Assembly: GCF_018448905.1 (NCBI RefSeq)
Contig: NZ_RCWA01000010.1
Location: forward strand, 1-64,000
Direction of reading: 5' to 3'
Source of the DNA: Photorhabdus heterorhabditis
GTDB lineage: Bacteria > Pseudomonadota > Gammaproteobacteria > Enterobacterales > Enterobacteriaceae
Length of the DNA stretch: 64,000 bases
In this document: positions 1 through 14,200 of the stretch, one piece after another
Layout: every line of letters starts with the position of its first letter
How positions within the stretch are numbered: the first letter of the stretch is position 1
The notes under the pieces: model-generated
Databases searched by the model: none
The model's input: the letters and a program-made list of their open reading frames with translations, nothing else
What the model was told of the DNA's origin: nothing
Program-made: the position numbers and the translations under genes

Positions 1-278
1 GTCAGGCTGCGGTGATAAAACAGCCATCTTTCCACAGAGAATATTGATGATTTAATAGTGACATCATCAAACTATTCTAATGTGAAATTAATTGACCGTC
101 AGAATGAATAGTGTGAAATGTGATCAGCGATCAGTTATTTACTGCTGTTAATGGTGAATTGGATATATTAAATTCCGAAAAATCACGATAAGACTGGAGA
201 TATTGTCCGTGTGGACATTGAGGGCTTCACGATAAAGTTCAGTTAAATAAGTAGCAGGAGAAAACACGGAAGATACTG
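1..278. other. AT-rich non-coding stretch at window edge
   Basis: I see no convincing gene, RNA or repeat here. It lies beyond the 3' end of the NRPS operon and before the first ERIC fragment; what lies further out is cut by the window edge. Confidence 0.4.
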
Positions 279-334
279 CTCCCGGGGATTCTCTCCCTTG
301 CCGTCGCAATGCACCTTGAAATCTATAGGGTATA
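279..334. repeat. half ERIC element
   Basis: This matches, with a few changes, the right half of the full ERIC copy that follows 73 bases later, in the same orientation: the gctcccggggatt core, then cttgccgtcgc and a gaaatctatagggtata end. The left half is missing, so it is a decayed or partly deleted copy. Confidence 0.75.
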
Positions 335-406
335 CATAAATCAAAAGAAATTTGATAATCATGAAACAGATGTCAAAATTAGCCTCATCCCTGAGGCCAA
401 TCTCTT

Positions 407-532
407 TATACCCGTTATCTTTCAAGTTGCCTCTTTGTTGGCTGCACTCACTCACCCCGGTCACATAGTTATCTATGCTCCCGGGGATTCGCTCCCTTGC
501 CGTCGCGACGCATCTTGAAATCCATAGGGTAT
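407..532. repeat. ERIC (enterobacterial repetitive intergenic consensus)
   Basis: A full-length imperfect palindrome of about 126 bases bounded by tatacccgttatctttcaag and gaaatccatagggtat, with the conserved ccccggtcac...gctcccggggatt central hairpin. It sits just beyond the NRPS operon stop codon, where its folded RNA could act as the 3' end of the transcript. Related copies occur at 15813, 23230, 32089 and 33821. Confidence 0.9.
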
Positions 533-547
533 CTATCTCAGAAAAAT

Positions 548-3500
548 TTAGTCATAAAACTGACTGATACTCTCTTTTTCTTGGCCGGATACGATGACGT
601 TTAACAGTCGTTCATAATATGTAGCTATCCTATCCATGACTGCTTCTGTATACAGTTCTGGATTGTAATTGAGTTCACACTTGATATTTTGTGGCATGTA
701 TAAGAAATTCATCCCAAGTGATTCAAAAGGAATTATTTCGGTATCTATCACTTCCACATCGAGATTTGGCAATGATAATTTTTCATCTTTAGATACATCG
801 ATAAAATCATAGAAACTTTGTGCATCCAAATAGTTAAACAGAACGTTAAATATGCCCTCCCTCGCCTTTTCTCCCACCGCGTCAATCACAACAGACATGT
901 GGATATTAGTATTCGCTATGGCGTGATGAATAGACTGACTAACCTGCTTAATGATTTCTTGTAGGCTCATTTCCTGATTAATATTGGATTTTACTATCAA
1001 GTCACCCAAGAACAATCCTATTGTTTGATGGCTTTCGATGCGAGTTCGGTCAACTTTGGGTGAGGTAACAATATGTTGTGATTCACCGGAGTACATAAAA
1101 AGACAAGTATGGAACAGAGCCATAAATAACATATAAGGTGTGATTTTATGAGTTTCACAATATTGCAAAACAGCTTTATCTAGCGAATCAGGTATTCTGA
1201 TATGACGGGCATGAGACCGATATTTTGAGGCCAGATGTTTTCTGAAAGAAACTGGAAAGTCGCGTTCTGGATTAACATCCGCAAATTGTTGTTGCCAAAA
1301 TTTAATTTGTTTTTTAGCGATCTCAGTCGCATGGATTTCTTGCAAGTCATAAACATAACCAGAATATTGCATGGCAATTGGCGGTAACGTGTTTTCTTGC
1401 CCCTGTGAATAAGCGGTATATAACTGTTTAAACTCATTCATAATGATATTAACAGACCACCCATCGGAAATAATATGGTGCAAATCAATCAATAATACCG
1501 TGATTGTCTCCGAAACAGGCAGTAGGAATGTCTTGATTAGCGGGCCATTATAAACATCAAAAGGTGTTCTTAATTTTTCTTTCCAGAGCTTGTTAATTTC
1601 AATAATAATTTGGTCTTTCTCTATTCCTTTTGGTAACGCTTCGATAACTTGAAGATTAATTTTCATATTGTTATCAGGCCGCATGAAAATCTGCCCATTT
1701 TCTTTATAAAACTTAAAACGTAAACTTTCATGTCGTTCCAGGATAGTATTTAAGCTTTTTGCCAACGCACTGTGATTCAGTTCTCCTTCCATCAGCAAAG
1801 TAATGGGTACGTGGAAACTATCCTCCAACAACGCTTCCTGAATAAAATACCAATACATTTTCTGACAATAAGAAATAGGCATTTTTCCATCAAATGTATT
1901 GTGATCAGATATATTGTGTGTTGTCTGCGGTGCGGATATTTCATGCTTATGACTGTGACGAATTACACTGGCAATCTGTGCAATGGTTGGATTTGCAAAC
2001 AGCTGATGCATACTGAAATGATTGGTTAAAATATTTCTTATGGAAGCGGTTATTTTAACGGCCAAGAGTGAGTGACCACCAAGCGAGAAGAAATTATCAT
2101 AAATACCAATTTGATTGATTTTTAGATGTTCTTGCCATAACTGACAGAGTTTTTCCTCGATTTCATCTCTCGGTGCGATATAAGCCTGACGACGTAAATC
2201 ATTTTCATTCGGAATAGGTAACGCTTTTTTATCCACTTTATTGTTCAAATTCAGTGGAATACGTTCCAATGGGATATAGAGACTGGGCACCATATAATCC
2301 GGCAGTTGTTTTTTCAAGGCGGATTCCAGTAGCTCTGCGAGTTCTCCACTAATAGCAGGAAGTTGCGGATAATTAGCTAGATGCGTTTGGCTGTAATCTG
2401 AGCGCGCCTGCACTTGAGGTAATTCACCTCGGCTGAAAATCACATCCAGTAAATCAGGCTGCTGCTGTGACCATGTAAGTTCACACTGGTAACCGCACTG
2501 TTCCGCATATTGAAGTAAGGATTCGAGTGCCAAAACTTGCTCTGCGGCTTCTGGAGAAAAACCGCTAGCCTCTTTTGATAGAAAAACAATCTGATTAGAT
2601 GACCAATGGCGTAGCCCTTCTGCTAAATCAAAATCATCTTTGATGCGGGCATTAGGAATACCAGAGACACCAAATGTATCGAATTTCCCTGTCTCTAACA
2701 CATTACAGAGATCTTCAATAGAATTAAAATCGCACCAAGTTACGGGTAAATTGCAACATAATTCCGCATTTTTATCGCACTTATGTAATATCACTTCATA
2801 ACGATAGCGCAACATTTCATTGTCGCCAACACCACGTTTAACCAAAATATCCACTCTGCCAATTTCAGGGTAACGCGTCGGCAATTGTGCAAAATAAGTT
2901 GGACTCAGTAAAAACTCTTTTTCTTTCTGTAAACGTTGTTGAATACGGTTTGCCAGCATACCCACCGAAATACGTTGCCCATTCAGGCGATTTTTCTCGA
3001 TAGCTGTTATATGTGCAGTTAACAAATCTAAGTTACGGATATCTCCTAGCAGAATTTTTCCCCCGGTTTTAACCGCGGGTAATAACTGGGTAATGACTTT
3101 TTCCAGATATTGAATATTGGGGAAGTATTGAACAACGGAATGCATCACAACGGTATCGAACTGATCAGGCGTGATTGTGCCTAAATTCAGTGCATCTCCC
3201 CTAATTAGCTCCACGTGTGACCAGCCACGCTGTTGTAGAATTTTCTGGTGCCGTGTCAATATCTCCGCTGAAATATCCGTAGCCAATACTGATTCGCACC
3301 GTTCAGCATAGCGATACAACAATAAGCCCGATCCACAGCCGATTTCCAATAAGCTGCTGGGGTGCAGGGATTCAATCCGCTGCATGGTACCTGCCCGCCA
3401 TTCTTCCATTTGGTCCAATGCAATCGGCTGTTCGGTATAATTATTTATCCAACCATCAAAATCATTCTTGTCATCACTCTTATCAAGAGTATCGGTAGCA

Positions 3501-6500
3501 ATATGTGCTGTTATTTCCCGCCGATACTGACCATCAAAGATCTCTGTCCAGCTTTCAAGGTAATCTGCATTAAAAGCGGCTGCTTTCTCTGCCAGCCAAT
3601 TGGTACTCGGGCAAACATAAGCAATGAGTTTCCTGTCCTCATTGTCATGACCATCAGCGATCACGACAGCATTACTTAAAATCTCCTGCCCCGCCAACAC
3701 CGACTCGATTTCCCCCAATTCAATACGATGGCTGCGGATTTTGACCTGCGAATCCCGGCGGCCAATGAATTCCAACTCACCTTCCGGCGTCCAGCGTACT
3801 AAATCACCTGTACAGTAAAGTCGATCTGCCGGATTAGTGCTGAAAGGATCTCGGATAAACTGTTTTTCCGTGATATCCGGTGCATTCCGGTAACCGCGTG
3901 CCAGTTGAATGCCACCGATATGCAGTTCCCCGACAGCCCCAAAAGGCACCAGATTACCGTCGGAATTTAGAATACGCATCACGGTATTCGGCAACGGTTT
4001 TCCAATTGTCACTCGCTTATTTGCTGTTAATAAGGCGGAGGTCACAATCGAAGTACACTCTGTTGGGCCATAAACGTTAAATAGCTTTCTGCCCTGCGAC
4101 CACTGCGCGACAATATGCGGCGCCACAGCTTCCCCTGCCAATAACAAGGTTGAAACTGTGCGCCATTTGTTGAAATCCAGATGAGGCAACAACGCCGGCG
4201 GGAGTACGGCATAGGTAATGTGGTGTTTTTCAACCATCTCATCCAACCACTCAGGCGAACGACGATGTGTTTCTGAAATCAAATACAATATGGCGCCATA
4301 GGCCAGGGTCATTGCCATTTCCAACACTGCAGCATCAAAGCTCCAGGAAGCAAACTGCAACCCGCGAATATCAGCATCCGCACCAAATAATGTGGCTTGT
4401 GCTTGTGCCAGATTCACCCAACCCTTGTGCTCCAGCATTGCTCCTTTGGGTCGGCCAGTAGAACCCGAGGTATAAATGACATAGGCCAGATGATTTTCTG
4501 TCAGGGGCACTGAACGATGAACAACATTGCCTGTGGGCAGGTTTTGCACATGTGACTGTACCGTTTTGGCATCCAGACAGATAACGCGTTGCTGGCTGAT
4601 AGGCAATTTATCAACCAGCGGTGTTTCGGTCAGGATAAACTCCGCTCCGCTGTGCTCCAGCATGTATTGCAGGCGGGCCTGCGGATAACTGGCATCCAAA
4701 GGCACATAAGCGCCACCAGCTTTGAGAATACCCAGCAGTGCAACCACCGTTTGCAACGACCGAGGCAGGCAAACTGCCACCAGAATATCTGGCTGGATAC
4801 CCTGCTCAATCAGGTAATGCGCCAACTGATTGGCCTGAGCATTAACCGCCTGATAACTTAAAGCCTCTTCACCAAAAACCAGCGCGGTTTTTTCAGGATT
4901 CAGTGCCACCTGTTCTTCAAACAGCTCGTGGAAGCACCCATGTGGGTGATGGTTCTGTGGCCCATTTAATTCATGCAGTAAGGTATGCTTTTCAGCTTCT
5001 GCCAATAATGGCAGTTCATGAATGGAGGGCTCTTTATTGACTGAATCATCTGTCATCACTTCAACAATGCCAGAAAGCAAGGTGTCGTAATTGGCGATAA
5101 ATCTTTCAATAGTACGACTATCGAACAGACTGGTATTTGAAATCCATACTATAGATAATTCGCCTGTCCGTTCTTCTTCAAAAATATGGACTTCCAAATC
5201 AAACCGAGTTGTTCTAAATAAATTATCCCCGAGTTCAATAACATCATCCTGTCCCAGTATTGTGTCACGTTGGTTATTCTGTACTGCAAACATGATTTGG
5301 AAGATAGGATTATGGTTTAGGTTCCGTTCCGGGCTGAGCGTTTCCACCAACATCTCAAACGGCAAAGCTTGATGTTCATAAGCATCCAGAATGGTACGGC
5401 TGTTTTGTTTTAATAATTCACTGAACGTCGGCTGACCAGATAAATCTGTCCTGATAACCAATGAATTAACAAAAAAACCGATCAGAGGTTCAATATCAGG
5501 ATGTTGTCTGCCGGCAATGGCTGTTCCAACCAGAATATCTTTTTCATTACTATAGCGACTCAGTAATACGGTAAAAGCCGTTTCCAGGAACATAAATAGT
5601 GTAACGTTATGTTTGGTACATAATGCTCTGATTGCTTGAGTAAGATGTACTGAAATACGCTGTAGATGAAGCCGTCCTTCGATATTTTGTTTTTCCGAAC
5701 GAGGATTATCCAGCGGCATACGGTGGACTAGTGAAATTCCGGCTAACTGATTCTGCCAATATGTTAGCTGTTTTTTCAGCACATCATCTTGCAGCCAACC
5801 CTGTTGCCACTGAGCATAATCGGTATATTGAATTCTTAGCCGCGGTAGCGGATTTTCCTTACCCAGGCAATAAGCTTTGTATAGCGTGAAAAATTCATGG
5901 AGAAATATTGCCATCGACCAACCATCGAAGGCGATATGATGTATCGTATAAATAATAAGATAATCATCTGCTGCCAATTTTATTAACCTAATGCGCAGCA
6001 TCAGATCAGTATTAAGGTTGAAAATGAGATTTTCTTCTTCCTTACTAATGTGTTTTACCTGATCGTTTTTCTCAGTTTCAGCTAACGCTGATAAATCATG
6101 ATGTGTAATCGGTAAATCGAAATCCGTGGCAACAAATTGCCGTGGTTCGTTATTGATAATTTTAAAATAGGTACGCAAAACTTCATGGCGTTCAAGTAAT
6201 GATTTAATGGCCGCCTCAAACGCCTCTATGTTAATGGATTCCCGCAGCCTGAAATCCCCCATACAGTTATACTGACGACTGCCGCCATCCAGTTGATCAA
6301 TAAACCATAGTCGTTGTTGAGCAAATGAAAGAGGATAATGCTCTGCTTTACCATCACGCTGAATATCTTGTAAAAAATGATGCGTTTTAGTTTGCTCTTC
6401 TGAATCTAACTGGTTCAGAAAATCAATCAACTCCTGTTTATGCCATTTCCATTCACTGAGCAAGTCTGGTGAAATACTGCTGTGGCTGGTTTCATATTGT

Positions 6501-6574
6501 AAACGGTTATCAGTAACGAACAGAGTAATTCCCTGCTCTAAAGCTTCATTGACAATTCGCGCGGCATTTCTCAT
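548..6574 (-). CDS. NRPS, terminal module: docking-C-A-MT-T-C (2008 aa)
   Basis: Last enzyme of a three-protein nonribosomal peptide synthetase. Visible domains are a TubC-type N-terminal docking domain (about residues 1-58), a condensation domain with HHIAFDG at 212-218, an adenylation domain with TSGSTG at 702-707 and VYGPTE further on, an N-methyltransferase inserted late in the A domain (SAM motif LEIGCGSG near residue 1076), the A10 motif NNKVDKK, a thiolation domain with GGHSL (Ser1502 takes phosphopantetheine), and a second C domain with HHIISDG at 1699-1705 running to the C terminus. There is no thioesterase. In rhabdopeptide/xenortide synthetases such a terminal C domain condenses the chain with a free amine and releases an amide, so I infer the same here. 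My manual reading of the A-domain pocket (GrsA positions 235-331) is D-A-L-V-L-A-V-S-I, a hydrophobic pocket. The ATG overlaps the stop of the preceding gene by 4 bases. Confidence 0.9.
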   Translation of the reverse strand: MRNAARIVNEALEQGITLFVTDNRLQYETSHSSISPDLLSEWKWHKQELIDFLNQLDSEEQTKTHHFLQDIQRDGKAEHYPLSFAQQRLWFIDQLDGGSRQYNCMGDFRLRESINIEAFEAAIKSLLERHEVLRTYFKIINNEPRQFVATDFDLPITHHDLSALAETEKNDQVKHISKEEENLIFNLNTDLMLRIRLIKLAADDYLIIYTIHHIAFDGWSMAIFLHEFFTLYKAYCLGKENPLPRLRIQYTDYAQWQQGWLQDDVLKKQLTYWQNQLAGISLVHRMPLDNPRSEKQNIEGRLHLQRISVHLTQAIRALCTKHNVTLFMFLETAFTVLLSRYSNEKDILVGTAIAGRQHPDIEPLIGFFVNSLVIRTDLSGQPTFSELLKQNSRTILDAYEHQALPFEMLVETLSPERNLNHNPIFQIMFAVQNNQRDTILGQDDVIELGDNLFRTTRFDLEVHIFEEERTGELSIVWISNTSLFDSRTIERFIANYDTLLSGIVEVMTDDSVNKEPSIHELPLLAEAEKHTLLHELNGPQNHHPHGCFHELFEEQVALNPEKTALVFGEEALSYQAVNAQANQLAHYLIEQGIQPDILVAVCLPRSLQTVVALLGILKAGGAYVPLDASYPQARLQYMLEHSGAEFILTETPLVDKLPISQQRVICLDAKTVQSHVQNLPTGNVVHRSVPLTENHLAYVIYTSGSTGRPKGAMLEHKGWVNLAQAQATLFGADADIRGLQFASWSFDAAVLEMAMTLAYGAILYLISETHRRSPEWLDEMVEKHHITYAVLPPALLPHLDFNKWRTVSTLLLAGEAVAPHIVAQWSQGRKLFNVYGPTECTSIVTSALLTANKRVTIGKPLPNTVMRILNSDGNLVPFGAVGELHIGGIQLARGYRNAPDITEKQFIRDPFSTNPADRLYCTGDLVRWTPEGELEFIGRRDSQVKIRSHRIELGEIESVLAGQEILSNAVVIADGHDNEDRKLIAYVCPSTNWLAEKAAAFNADYLESWTEIFDGQYRREITAHIATDTLDKSDDKNDFDGWINNYTEQPIALDQMEEWRAGTMQRIESLHPSSLLEIGCGSGLLLYRYAERCESVLATDISAEILTRHQKILQQRGWSHVELIRGDALNLGTITPDQFDTVVMHSVVQYFPNIQYLEKVITQLLPAVKTGGKILLGDIRNLDLLTAHITAIEKNRLNGQRISVGMLANRIQQRLQKEKEFLLSPTYFAQLPTRYPEIGRVDILVKRGVGDNEMLRYRYEVILHKCDKNAELCCNLPVTWCDFNSIEDLCNVLETGKFDTFGVSGIPNARIKDDFDLAEGLRHWSSNQIVFLSKEASGFSPEAAEQVLALESLLQYAEQCGYQCELTWSQQQPDLLDVIFSRGELPQVQARSDYSQTHLANYPQLPAISGELAELLESALKKQLPDYMVPSLYIPLERIPLNLNNKVDKKALPIPNENDLRRQAYIAPRDEIEEKLCQLWQEHLKINQIGIYDNFFSLGGHSLLAVKITASIRNILTNHFSMHQLFANPTIAQIASVIRHSHKHEISAPQTTHNISDHNTFDGKMPISYCQKMYWYFIQEALLEDSFHVPITLLMEGELNHSALAKSLNTILERHESLRFKFYKENGQIFMRPDNNMKINLQVIEALPKGIEKDQIIIEINKLWKEKLRTPFDVYNGPLIKTFLLPVSETITVLLIDLHHIISDGWSVNIIMNEFKQLYTAYSQGQENTLPPIAMQYSGYVYDLQEIHATEIAKKQIKFWQQQFADVNPERDFPVSFRKHLASKYRSHARHIRIPDSLDKAVLQYCETHKITPYMLFMALFHTCLFMYSGESQHIVTSPKVDRTRIESHQTIGLFLGDLIVKSNINQEMSLQEIIKQVSQSIHHAIANTNIHMSVVIDAVGEKAREGIFNVLFNYLDAQSFYDFIDVSKDEKLSLPNLDVEVIDTEIIPFESLGMNFLYMPQNIKCELNYNPELYTEAVMDRIATYYERLLNVIVSGQEKESISQFYD

Positions 6575-9500
6575 ATCTCACCCTTCAATAGTTCTTGCGC
6601 TGTCTCTTTCCCAGCCTGGAAATGTTTTCTCTTTTCTTTGATAAGATGAATAGTGACCACCTGTGATAGCTGCTCAAGTGTCGGGTGTTCAAAAACACTT
6701 CTCAACGGAACTTCTATTTCTAATTCGTTACGTATTGAACTAATAAGGCGGGTTGCTTGAAGTGAATGTCCACCCAAGGTGAAGAAATTGTCATAGATGC
6801 CTACTTGACTGATATTCAATAACCGCTTCCATAACTGACCGATCTTAATTTCTATTTCATTTCTTGGCGCCACATAGTTTTGTCGGCGTAAATCGTCTTC
6901 ATTGGGGATCGGTAATGCTTTTTTATCCACTTTATTATTTAACGTGAGTGGCATTCGTTCCAAAGGAATATAAAGACCAGGAACCATATATTCTGGCAAT
7001 TGCTGTTTCAGTACGGATTCGAGTAATTCTGAAAGTTCCCCACTAATGGCGGAAATTTGTGGATAATTAGCTAAATGGGTTTGATTATAGTCAGTACGTG
7101 CCTGTACAGGTGGTAGCTCTCCTCGACTAAAAATTACATCCAGCAAATCAGGTTGCTGTTGTGACCACGTGACACCGCATTGATAACCACATTGTTCAGC
7201 GTATTGCAGTAAGGATTCAAATTCCTGAACCTGTTGTAACGCTTGTGGGGAGAAACTGCCGGCATTTGCTGGTGGCGTCATCATCTGATGAGCTGACCAA
7301 TGACGCAACCCTTCTGCCAAAGTGAGGTCATCTTTAATTCTGGCGTTGGGGATACCTGAGACACCCAATATATCTTCTGTGCCCATCTGTAACAAATTAC
7401 GCAAACTTTCAAAAGAATCGAAATTATGCCAATTTAACAACCACTCATTACCAGATTGGGTATTTTCATCTCTTTTGTGCAATATCACATCGTAACGATA
7501 ACGTAACATTTCATTGTCGCCGATGCCACGTTTAACCAAAATATCAACCCGGCCAATGTCAGGGTAACGCTCCGGTAATTGGGCAAAATAAGTTGGACTG
7601 AGTAAAAACTCGGGTTCTTGTTGTAAACGCCGCTGAATACGGTTCGCTAGCGTCCCTACTTGAATACGCTGCCCGTTAAGGTGACTTTGCTCTATCGCTG
7701 TAGCATGGGCGGTTAATAGATCTAAGTTGCGGATATCTCCCAGCAAAATTTTCCCACCCGCTTCAACTGCCGGTATTAACTGTTCAAATACTTTTTCCAG
7801 ATATTGAACATTAGGGAAATATTGGACAACAGAGTTAACCACGACAGTATCAAATTCATCAGCATGCAATGTTCCTAAGTTGAGTGCATCTCCTCTTCTG
7901 AGCTGCACATGTGACCAGCCACGTTGTTGCAGAATATGTTGATGCCGATTTAACACCTCAGCCGAAATATCGGTCGCCACCACTGATTCGCACCATTCAG
8001 CATAGCGATACAACAATAATCCGGTACCACAACCAATTTCCAGTAAGTGATGAGGATGCAGGGCTTTAATCCTGTGCATGATCCCTGCTAACCATTCCCC
8101 CATTTGCTCAAGGGCAATCGGCTGTTCAGTATAGCTGTTCATCCAACCACCGAAATCACTGTCTAATGCGACTACATCACCTTGCTGAGTACTCCCTTTT
8201 TGAGTCCTAGCCGTTGTAGGTTGACGGTATTGCTCATCAAAAATTTCTGTCCAGTTCTCAACGCTGCTTGCATTAAATTCAACCGCTTTTTCACCTAACC
8301 ACTCTGTACTTGGGCAGACATACGCAATAAGTTTTTTATCTTCATCTTGACCATAAGCAATCACAACCGCACTACTTAAAGCATCATGCCCGGACAAAAC
8401 TGTCTCAATTTCACCTAACTCTATACGGTGACTACGGATCTTAACCTGAGAGTCAACCCGGCCAATAAATTCCAACTGACCATCCGGTGTCCAGCGTACT
8501 AAATCGCCCGTTCGATAAAGCTTGTTTTCCCCGCCATCCGTTGAATGTGAGCTGAATGGATCACGGATAAACTGCTTTGCTGTGATTTCCGGTGAGTTTC
8601 GGTAACCGCGTGCTAACTGAACGCCGCCAATATACAGTTCCCCGATAACGCCCATCGGCGCCAAATGACCTTCCGGATCAAGAATACGCATCACAACGTT
8701 AGGCAAAGGTTTTCCAATCGTAATCTTTTCGTCAGTGAGTAAAGCGGTGGTGACAATGGATGTACATTCTGTCGGGCCATATACGTTGAACAGCTTTCTA
8801 TTCTGTGACCAACGAACAGCAATCTGTGGTGGTACTGCTTCACCCGCCAAAAGCAAGGTTGAAACCGAACGCCATTGGTTAAAATTCAGATGAGGAAGCA
8901 GGGCTGGCGGTAGTACAGCATGGGTTATCTGATGTTTTTCAACCACTTCATCCAACAATTCAGGGGAACGCCGTTGAGTTTCGGAAATCAAATACAGTGT
9001 TGCGCCATAGGCCAAGGTCATAGATATCTCTAAGATCATGGCGTCAAAACTCCAAGAGGCAAACTGCAACCCCCGACAATGTGAGTCAATGCCAAATAAA
9101 TTTGCTTGCGAGAATGCCAGATTAACCCACCCTCTATGTTCCAGCATTACCCCTTTCGGTTTACCGGTAGAGCCGGAAGTATAAATCACATAAGCCAGAT
9201 GATTTTCTGTGAGCGGAAGTGAGCGCTGAGTAATATTATCCGTAGGTCTATGTTGTAGCTGAGACTGTACTACCTCTGTATCCAGACAAATCACTTTCTG
9301 CTGGCTGATTGGCAATTTTTCAACGAGGTGAGTTTCGGTCAGGATGAATTCGACTTCACTGTGATCCAACATATATTGGAGGCGGGCTTTCGGATAACTG
9401 GGGTCTAATGGTACATAAGCGCCACCCGCTTTAAGAATACCCAATAATGCCACAACTGCTTGCAATGACCTTGGTATGCAAAGTGCAACCAACGTGTCCG

Positions 9501-11280
9501 GTATGATCCCCTGTTCAAGCAGATAGTGTGCCAATTGGTTAGCTTGTTCATTTAATGAGTGATAGCTCAGGGTGTCATCGCCAAAAATCAGTGCATTTTT
9601 TTCAGGGTGTTGTGATACCCGCTGTTCGAAGAGTTCATGGAAACATTTTCCGGTCGGGTAAGGAATTTGTGGCCCGCCCCATTCATGCAGTAAGGTATTC
9701 CGTTCAGCATCCGCCAATAATGGAAGGTCATGAACAGACGGTTCGCTGATACCCACATGATGCTTCATCACGTCAACAATATTGGTCAGCAAAATTCCGT
9801 AATTGGCGATTAATCTGTTAATGGTCGCATTTCTGAACAGGCTGGTGTCAGAGATCCACCCAATGGATAACTCACCTTCGTCCTCTTCATAGATATGGAC
9901 TTCCAAATCAAATCGGGTAGTCAGCAGGGAACGTTCTTTAGATGTCACAATACTATCCTGCTCCAGCGTTGTATCCCGTTGATTATTCTGTACTGCAAAC
10001 ATGATCTGAAAAATAGGATTATAATTTAAATTCCGTTCTGGACTGATTTTCTCCACCAGCATCTCAAAAGGCAGGTCTTGGTGTGCATAAGCATCCAGGA
10101 TTGCACGACTATTTTGTTTCAATAGTTCACTGAATGTCGGCTGACCGGATAAATCCGTTCTTATCACCAGAGAATTGACGAAAAATCCAATCAAAGACTC
10201 AGTGTCACGATGTCTTCGTCCTGCAAGTGGCATGCCAACCAGAATATCCTTTTCACTACTGTAACGACTCAACAACACAGCAAAAGCTGTTTCCAGAAAC
10301 ATAAATAACGTCACTTCATGTTTGGCGCACAGTGCTCGTATTTCTTGGGTCAACGCTTTTGAAATACGTTGTGGATGAACATTCCCTTCAAAATTTTGTT
10401 TCTCTGGCCGGGGATTATCCAGCGGGAAACGGTGAAGTGGAGAAATACCTGATAACTGGTTTTGCCAGTAATCCAATTGTTTTTCCAGAATATCCCCTTG
10501 CAGCCAATCCCGTTGCCATTGGGAATAATCGGTATATTGAACGGGTAATGGCGGCAGAGGATTACCCTCGCCTTGGCAATAAGCACGATATAATGTCAGC
10601 AACTCACTGATAAAGATTGCCAGCGACCAGCCATCACAGGCGATATGATGAATCGTATAGAGAATGAAATAATCATCATCTGCTAATTTTAGCAACCGAA
10701 TACGCAGCATCAGGTCAGTGCTGAGATTAACAGCTTGTTTCCACTCCTGCTCACCGAGTTGTTTAAGCTGTTGTTGCTGCTCAAATTCTGAAAGCGTGGA
10801 CAGATCATGGATGGTAATCGGCAAATCATAAGAGGTCGCGATAACCTGCCGTGGCTCATTATCAATAATTTTGAAATAAGTACGCAGCGATTCATGACGT
10901 TCAAGCAATGTTGCTATAGCCGCCTCAAAAGCTTTCAGATTGAGTGACTCTCTCAGCCTGAAATCACCGGTGCAGTTATACTGCGGACTGCCTTCGGTGA
11001 GTTGATCGATTAACCACAAACGCTGTTGAGCAAATGAAAGTGGGTAATGTTCCGCACGCTCATAACGCGGAATACCTTGCAGTCGGAGAGTGTCCGTATC
11101 CTCTTCTGAATCGATTTGCTTCAGGAAATCAATCAACTCTTGTTTATATTGTTTCCATTCACTCAGCAGTTCCGGCGGAATGCTGTTTCGGCTGGTTTTA
11201 TATTTCAGTTTGTTATCAATCACAAACAGAGTAATCCCTTGATTTAAAGCTTCATTGATAATTTGTGCCGCATTTTTCAT
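6571..11280 (-). CDS. NRPS, middle module: docking-C-A-MT-T (1569 aa)
   Basis: Second synthetase, extending the peptide by one N-methylated residue. Domains: docking domain (about 1-58), C domain with HHIACDG at 211-217, A domain with TSGSTG at 701-706, embedded N-methyltransferase (Glu of the SAM motif LEIGCGTG at 1081), A10 NNKVDKK, T domain with GGHSLQ (Ser1506), then a roughly 45-residue tail ending in an acidic-basic stretch ([11 protein letters not shown]). That tail nearly matches the tail of the first module, as expected for a C-terminal docking motif that pairs with the N-terminal docking domain. Pocket residues read D-A-L-V-L-A-V-S-I, the same as the terminal module, so the same or similar hydrophobic amino acid (Val, Leu or Phe in known relatives) is inferred. 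It overlaps its neighbours by 4 bases on each side, indicating translational coupling. Confidence 0.9.
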   Translation of the reverse strand: MKNAAQIINEALNQGITLFVIDNKLKYKTSRNSIPPELLSEWKQYKQELIDFLKQIDSEEDTDTLRLQGIPRYERAEHYPLSFAQQRLWLIDQLTEGSPQYNCTGDFRLRESLNLKAFEAAIATLLERHESLRTYFKIIDNEPRQVIATSYDLPITIHDLSTLSEFEQQQQLKQLGEQEWKQAVNLSTDLMLRIRLLKLADDDYFILYTIHHIACDGWSLAIFISELLTLYRAYCQGEGNPLPPLPVQYTDYSQWQRDWLQGDILEKQLDYWQNQLSGISPLHRFPLDNPRPEKQNFEGNVHPQRISKALTQEIRALCAKHEVTLFMFLETAFAVLLSRYSSEKDILVGMPLAGRRHRDTESLIGFFVNSLVIRTDLSGQPTFSELLKQNSRAILDAYAHQDLPFEMLVEKISPERNLNYNPIFQIMFAVQNNQRDTTLEQDSIVTSKERSLLTTRFDLEVHIYEEDEGELSIGWISDTSLFRNATINRLIANYGILLTNIVDVMKHHVGISEPSVHDLPLLADAERNTLLHEWGGPQIPYPTGKCFHELFEQRVSQHPEKNALIFGDDTLSYHSLNEQANQLAHYLLEQGIIPDTLVALCIPRSLQAVVALLGILKAGGAYVPLDPSYPKARLQYMLDHSEVEFILTETHLVEKLPISQQKVICLDTEVVQSQLQHRPTDNITQRSLPLTENHLAYVIYTSGSTGKPKGVMLEHRGWVNLAFSQANLFGIDSHCRGLQFASWSFDAMILEISMTLAYGATLYLISETQRRSPELLDEVVEKHQITHAVLPPALLPHLNFNQWRSVSTLLLAGEAVPPQIAVRWSQNRKLFNVYGPTECTSIVTTALLTDEKITIGKPLPNVVMRILDPEGHLAPMGVIGELYIGGVQLARGYRNSPEITAKQFIRDPFSSHSTDGGENKLYRTGDLVRWTPDGQLEFIGRVDSQVKIRSHRIELGEIETVLSGHDALSSAVVIAYGQDEDKKLIAYVCPSTEWLGEKAVEFNASSVENWTEIFDEQYRQPTTARTQKGSTQQGDVVALDSDFGGWMNSYTEQPIALEQMGEWLAGIMHRIKALHPHHLLEIGCGTGLLLYRYAEWCESVVATDISAEVLNRHQHILQQRGWSHVQLRRGDALNLGTLHADEFDTVVVNSVVQYFPNVQYLEKVFEQLIPAVEAGGKILLGDIRNLDLLTAHATAIEQSHLNGQRIQVGTLANRIQRRLQQEPEFLLSPTYFAQLPERYPDIGRVDILVKRGIGDNEMLRYRYDVILHKRDENTQSGNEWLLNWHNFDSFESLRNLLQMGTEDILGVSGIPNARIKDDLTLAEGLRHWSAHQMMTPPANAGSFSPQALQQVQEFESLLQYAEQCGYQCGVTWSQQQPDLLDVIFSRGELPPVQARTDYNQTHLANYPQISAISGELSELLESVLKQQLPEYMVPGLYIPLERMPLTLNNKVDKKALPIPNEDDLRRQNYVAPRNEIEIKIGQLWKRLLNISQVGIYDNFFTLGGHSLQATRLISSIRNELEIEVPLRSVFEHPTLEQLSQVVTIHLIKEKRKHFQAGKETAQELLKGEI

Positions 11281-14200
11281 ATATCACCTTCCAATAGTTC
11301 CTGTGTTGTCTCTTGCCCAGCCTGGAGATGTTTGCTCTTTTCTTTAACCTGATGAATCGTGGCGATTCGTGCTAATCGCTCAAGTGTTGGATGCTTAAAG
11401 ACACTGCTCAACGGTATTTCAATGTTTAGATCATTGCGTATTAAGCTGATAAGGCGGGTTGCCTGAAGAGAGTGACCACCCAACATGAAAAAATTGTCAT
11501 AAATGCTGACTTGACTCACGCCCAACACTTCTTGCCATAACTGGCTAATTTTTCTCTCCACTTCATTTCTTGGCGCGACATAACTTTGTTGGCGGAAATC
11601 ATTTTCATCTGGAATAGGCAATGCTTTTTTGTCCACTTTGTTATTTAACGAGAGTGGCATTCGCTCCAGCGGAATATAAAGGCTTGGAACCATGTATTCT
11701 GGTAATTGTTTTTTCAGCGCTGATTCAAGTAGATCAGAAAGTTCAGCTTTAATATCGGAGGATTGAGAAGCGTTGTCGGTATTAAATTTCAGCCCTTTTT
11801 TATCCAGCCAATCTTTGGTTGGACAAACATAGGCAATCAATCTTTTATCGTTCCCATAAGTAATAACCGCAGCACTGCTTAAGGCGTCATGTCCGACCAA
11901 TGTAGTTTCGATTTCTCCCAACTCAATCCTAAATCCTCTAATCTTGACTTGAGAGTCAATCCGGTCAATAAATTCCACACTACCATCAGGTAACCAACGG
12001 GCTAAATCTCCGGTTCGGTATAAACGTTGGGATTGGGATTTGTCCGTCAAATCAGTCATAAATTTCGTTGCGTTTGTTTCAGGAGAATTCAAATACCCGC
12101 GTGCCAGTTGGATACCGCCAATACATAACTCCCCCGTAACACCAATAGGAACTAAATTGCCTGATGGATCAAGAATACGGATAACGGTATTAGGCAATGG
12201 TTTCCCAATCGTAATTTTGTCATCCGTTAATAAGCCGGAAGTCACAATGGCAGTACACTCTGTCGGGCCATATACGTTAAACAATTTTCGATTCTGTGAC
12301 CAACGAACAGCTACCTGTGGTGGTACCGCTTCCCCCGCTAAAAGTAAGGTTGAAACGGAACGCCATTTATTAAAATCCAAGTACGGCAATAAAGCAGGAG
12401 GTAATACAGCATGGGTAATCTGATGTTTGTCAACTAACTCACCCAAATATTCAGGGCTATGCTGTTGAGTTTCTGAAATTAAATAAAGTGCGGCTCCATA
12501 TGCCAGTGTCATCGATATTTCTAAGATCATGGCGTCAAAGCTCCAGGAAGCGAACTGCAATCCCCGGCTATATGAATCAACACCAAATAAACCCGCCTGT
12601 GAAAGTGCCAGATTTACCCACCCCTTATGTTCCAACAAAACCCCTTTCGGTTTACCGGTAGAACCAGAGGTATAAATGACATAAGCCAGATTATTTTCCG
12701 TTAGTGGGAATGGGCGTTCAGTGATATTGCCCGTAAGCATGTGCTGCAATTGTGATTGTATTGTCTCCGTATCCAAACAGACGACTTTCTGCTGGCTGAT
12801 TGGGAGTTTTTCTATCAGATTTGTTTCAGTCAGAATGAACTCAGCTTCGCTGTGTTCCAACATATATTGAAGACGGGATTTCGGATAACTGGGATCTAAC
12901 GGCAAATAAGCCCCGCCTGCTTTAATAATTCCCAGTAGCGCGACTACAGCGCGTATTGAACGAGGAATACAGAGCGCGACCAATGTTTCTGGTTTGATCT
13001 TTTGTTCTATCAAATAATGAGCGAGCTGGTTAGCTTGTTTATTTAGCTCCTGATAACTTAATGAATTGCCGTCAAAAATAACGGCGGTGTTTTCAGGATG
13101 CCGGGCAGCTTGTTCTTCAAACAGTTCATGAAAACAGCCGCCATGCTGGTTATGATCCTGTGGGCTATTCCATTCATGTAATAAAGTGTGTATTTCAGCC
13201 TCTGCTAATAATGGAATGTCATGGACAGAAGGTTCCTTGTGTATTAGATCGGAGCTAATACATGGCTTCATGACACTAACAATATTAGCAAGCAAGGTTT
13301 CATAATTGGCGAGTAATCTTTCAATAGTCATCTTGTTAAACAAGCTGCTGTCATAAACCCATAAAAGGGATAATCCTCCCTCTTCTTCTTCATAAATATG
13401 AATTTCCAAATCAAATCGGACTTTCAAAAGCAAACGCTCTTCAAACTCAATATTATTATCCCGTACCAGTGCCATATCACACTGAGTATTCTCCAAAGTA
13501 AAAGCGATTTGGAATATAGGGTTATAATTTAAGTTTCGTCCCGGGCTTATTTTTTCTACCAGCATTTGAAATGGCAAATCTTGATGTGCATAAGCATCCA
13601 AGATAGTACGACTGTTCTGCTTTAATAACTCACTGAAAGTAGGCTGGCCGGATAAATCCGTTCTGATCACCAGAGAGTTAACAAAAAAGCCAATCAGAGG
13701 CTCAATATCATGGTGTCTTCTCCCTGCGAGTGGTGTTCCAACCAAAATGTCTTTTTCATTACTGTAACGACTCAACAATACGGCAAAGGCTGTCTCCAGA
13801 AACATGAATAATGTGACTTCATGTTGGTGACATAATGCGCTTATTTCTTGTGTCAAATCCTTTGAAATACGTTGATCATTAAGATGTCCCTCAAAACTCT
13901 GTTTCTCTGGTCGTGGGTTATCCAGTGGAAAACGGTGAAGTGGAGAAATACCTGATAACTGGGTTTGCCAATAATCCAGTTGTTTTTTCAGAATATCGCC
14001 TTGCAGCCAATTTCGTTGCCATTGAGCATAATCGGTATATTGGATTTTAAGTGGCGGTAATGGGGCTATTTCTCCTTTACTATACGCGCGATATAAGGTG
14101 ATAAGTTCATTGACAAAGATTTCTATTGACCAGCTATCGCAAGCAATATGGTGAATGGTATAGATAATCACATAATCATCTTCGGCCAGCTTTATCAGGC

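Noticed and set aside
243-464. 73-codon minus-strand frame over the ERIC repeats
   Set aside because: Its residues are a translation of ERIC DNA, and the same peptide pattern appears at the 23230 copy.
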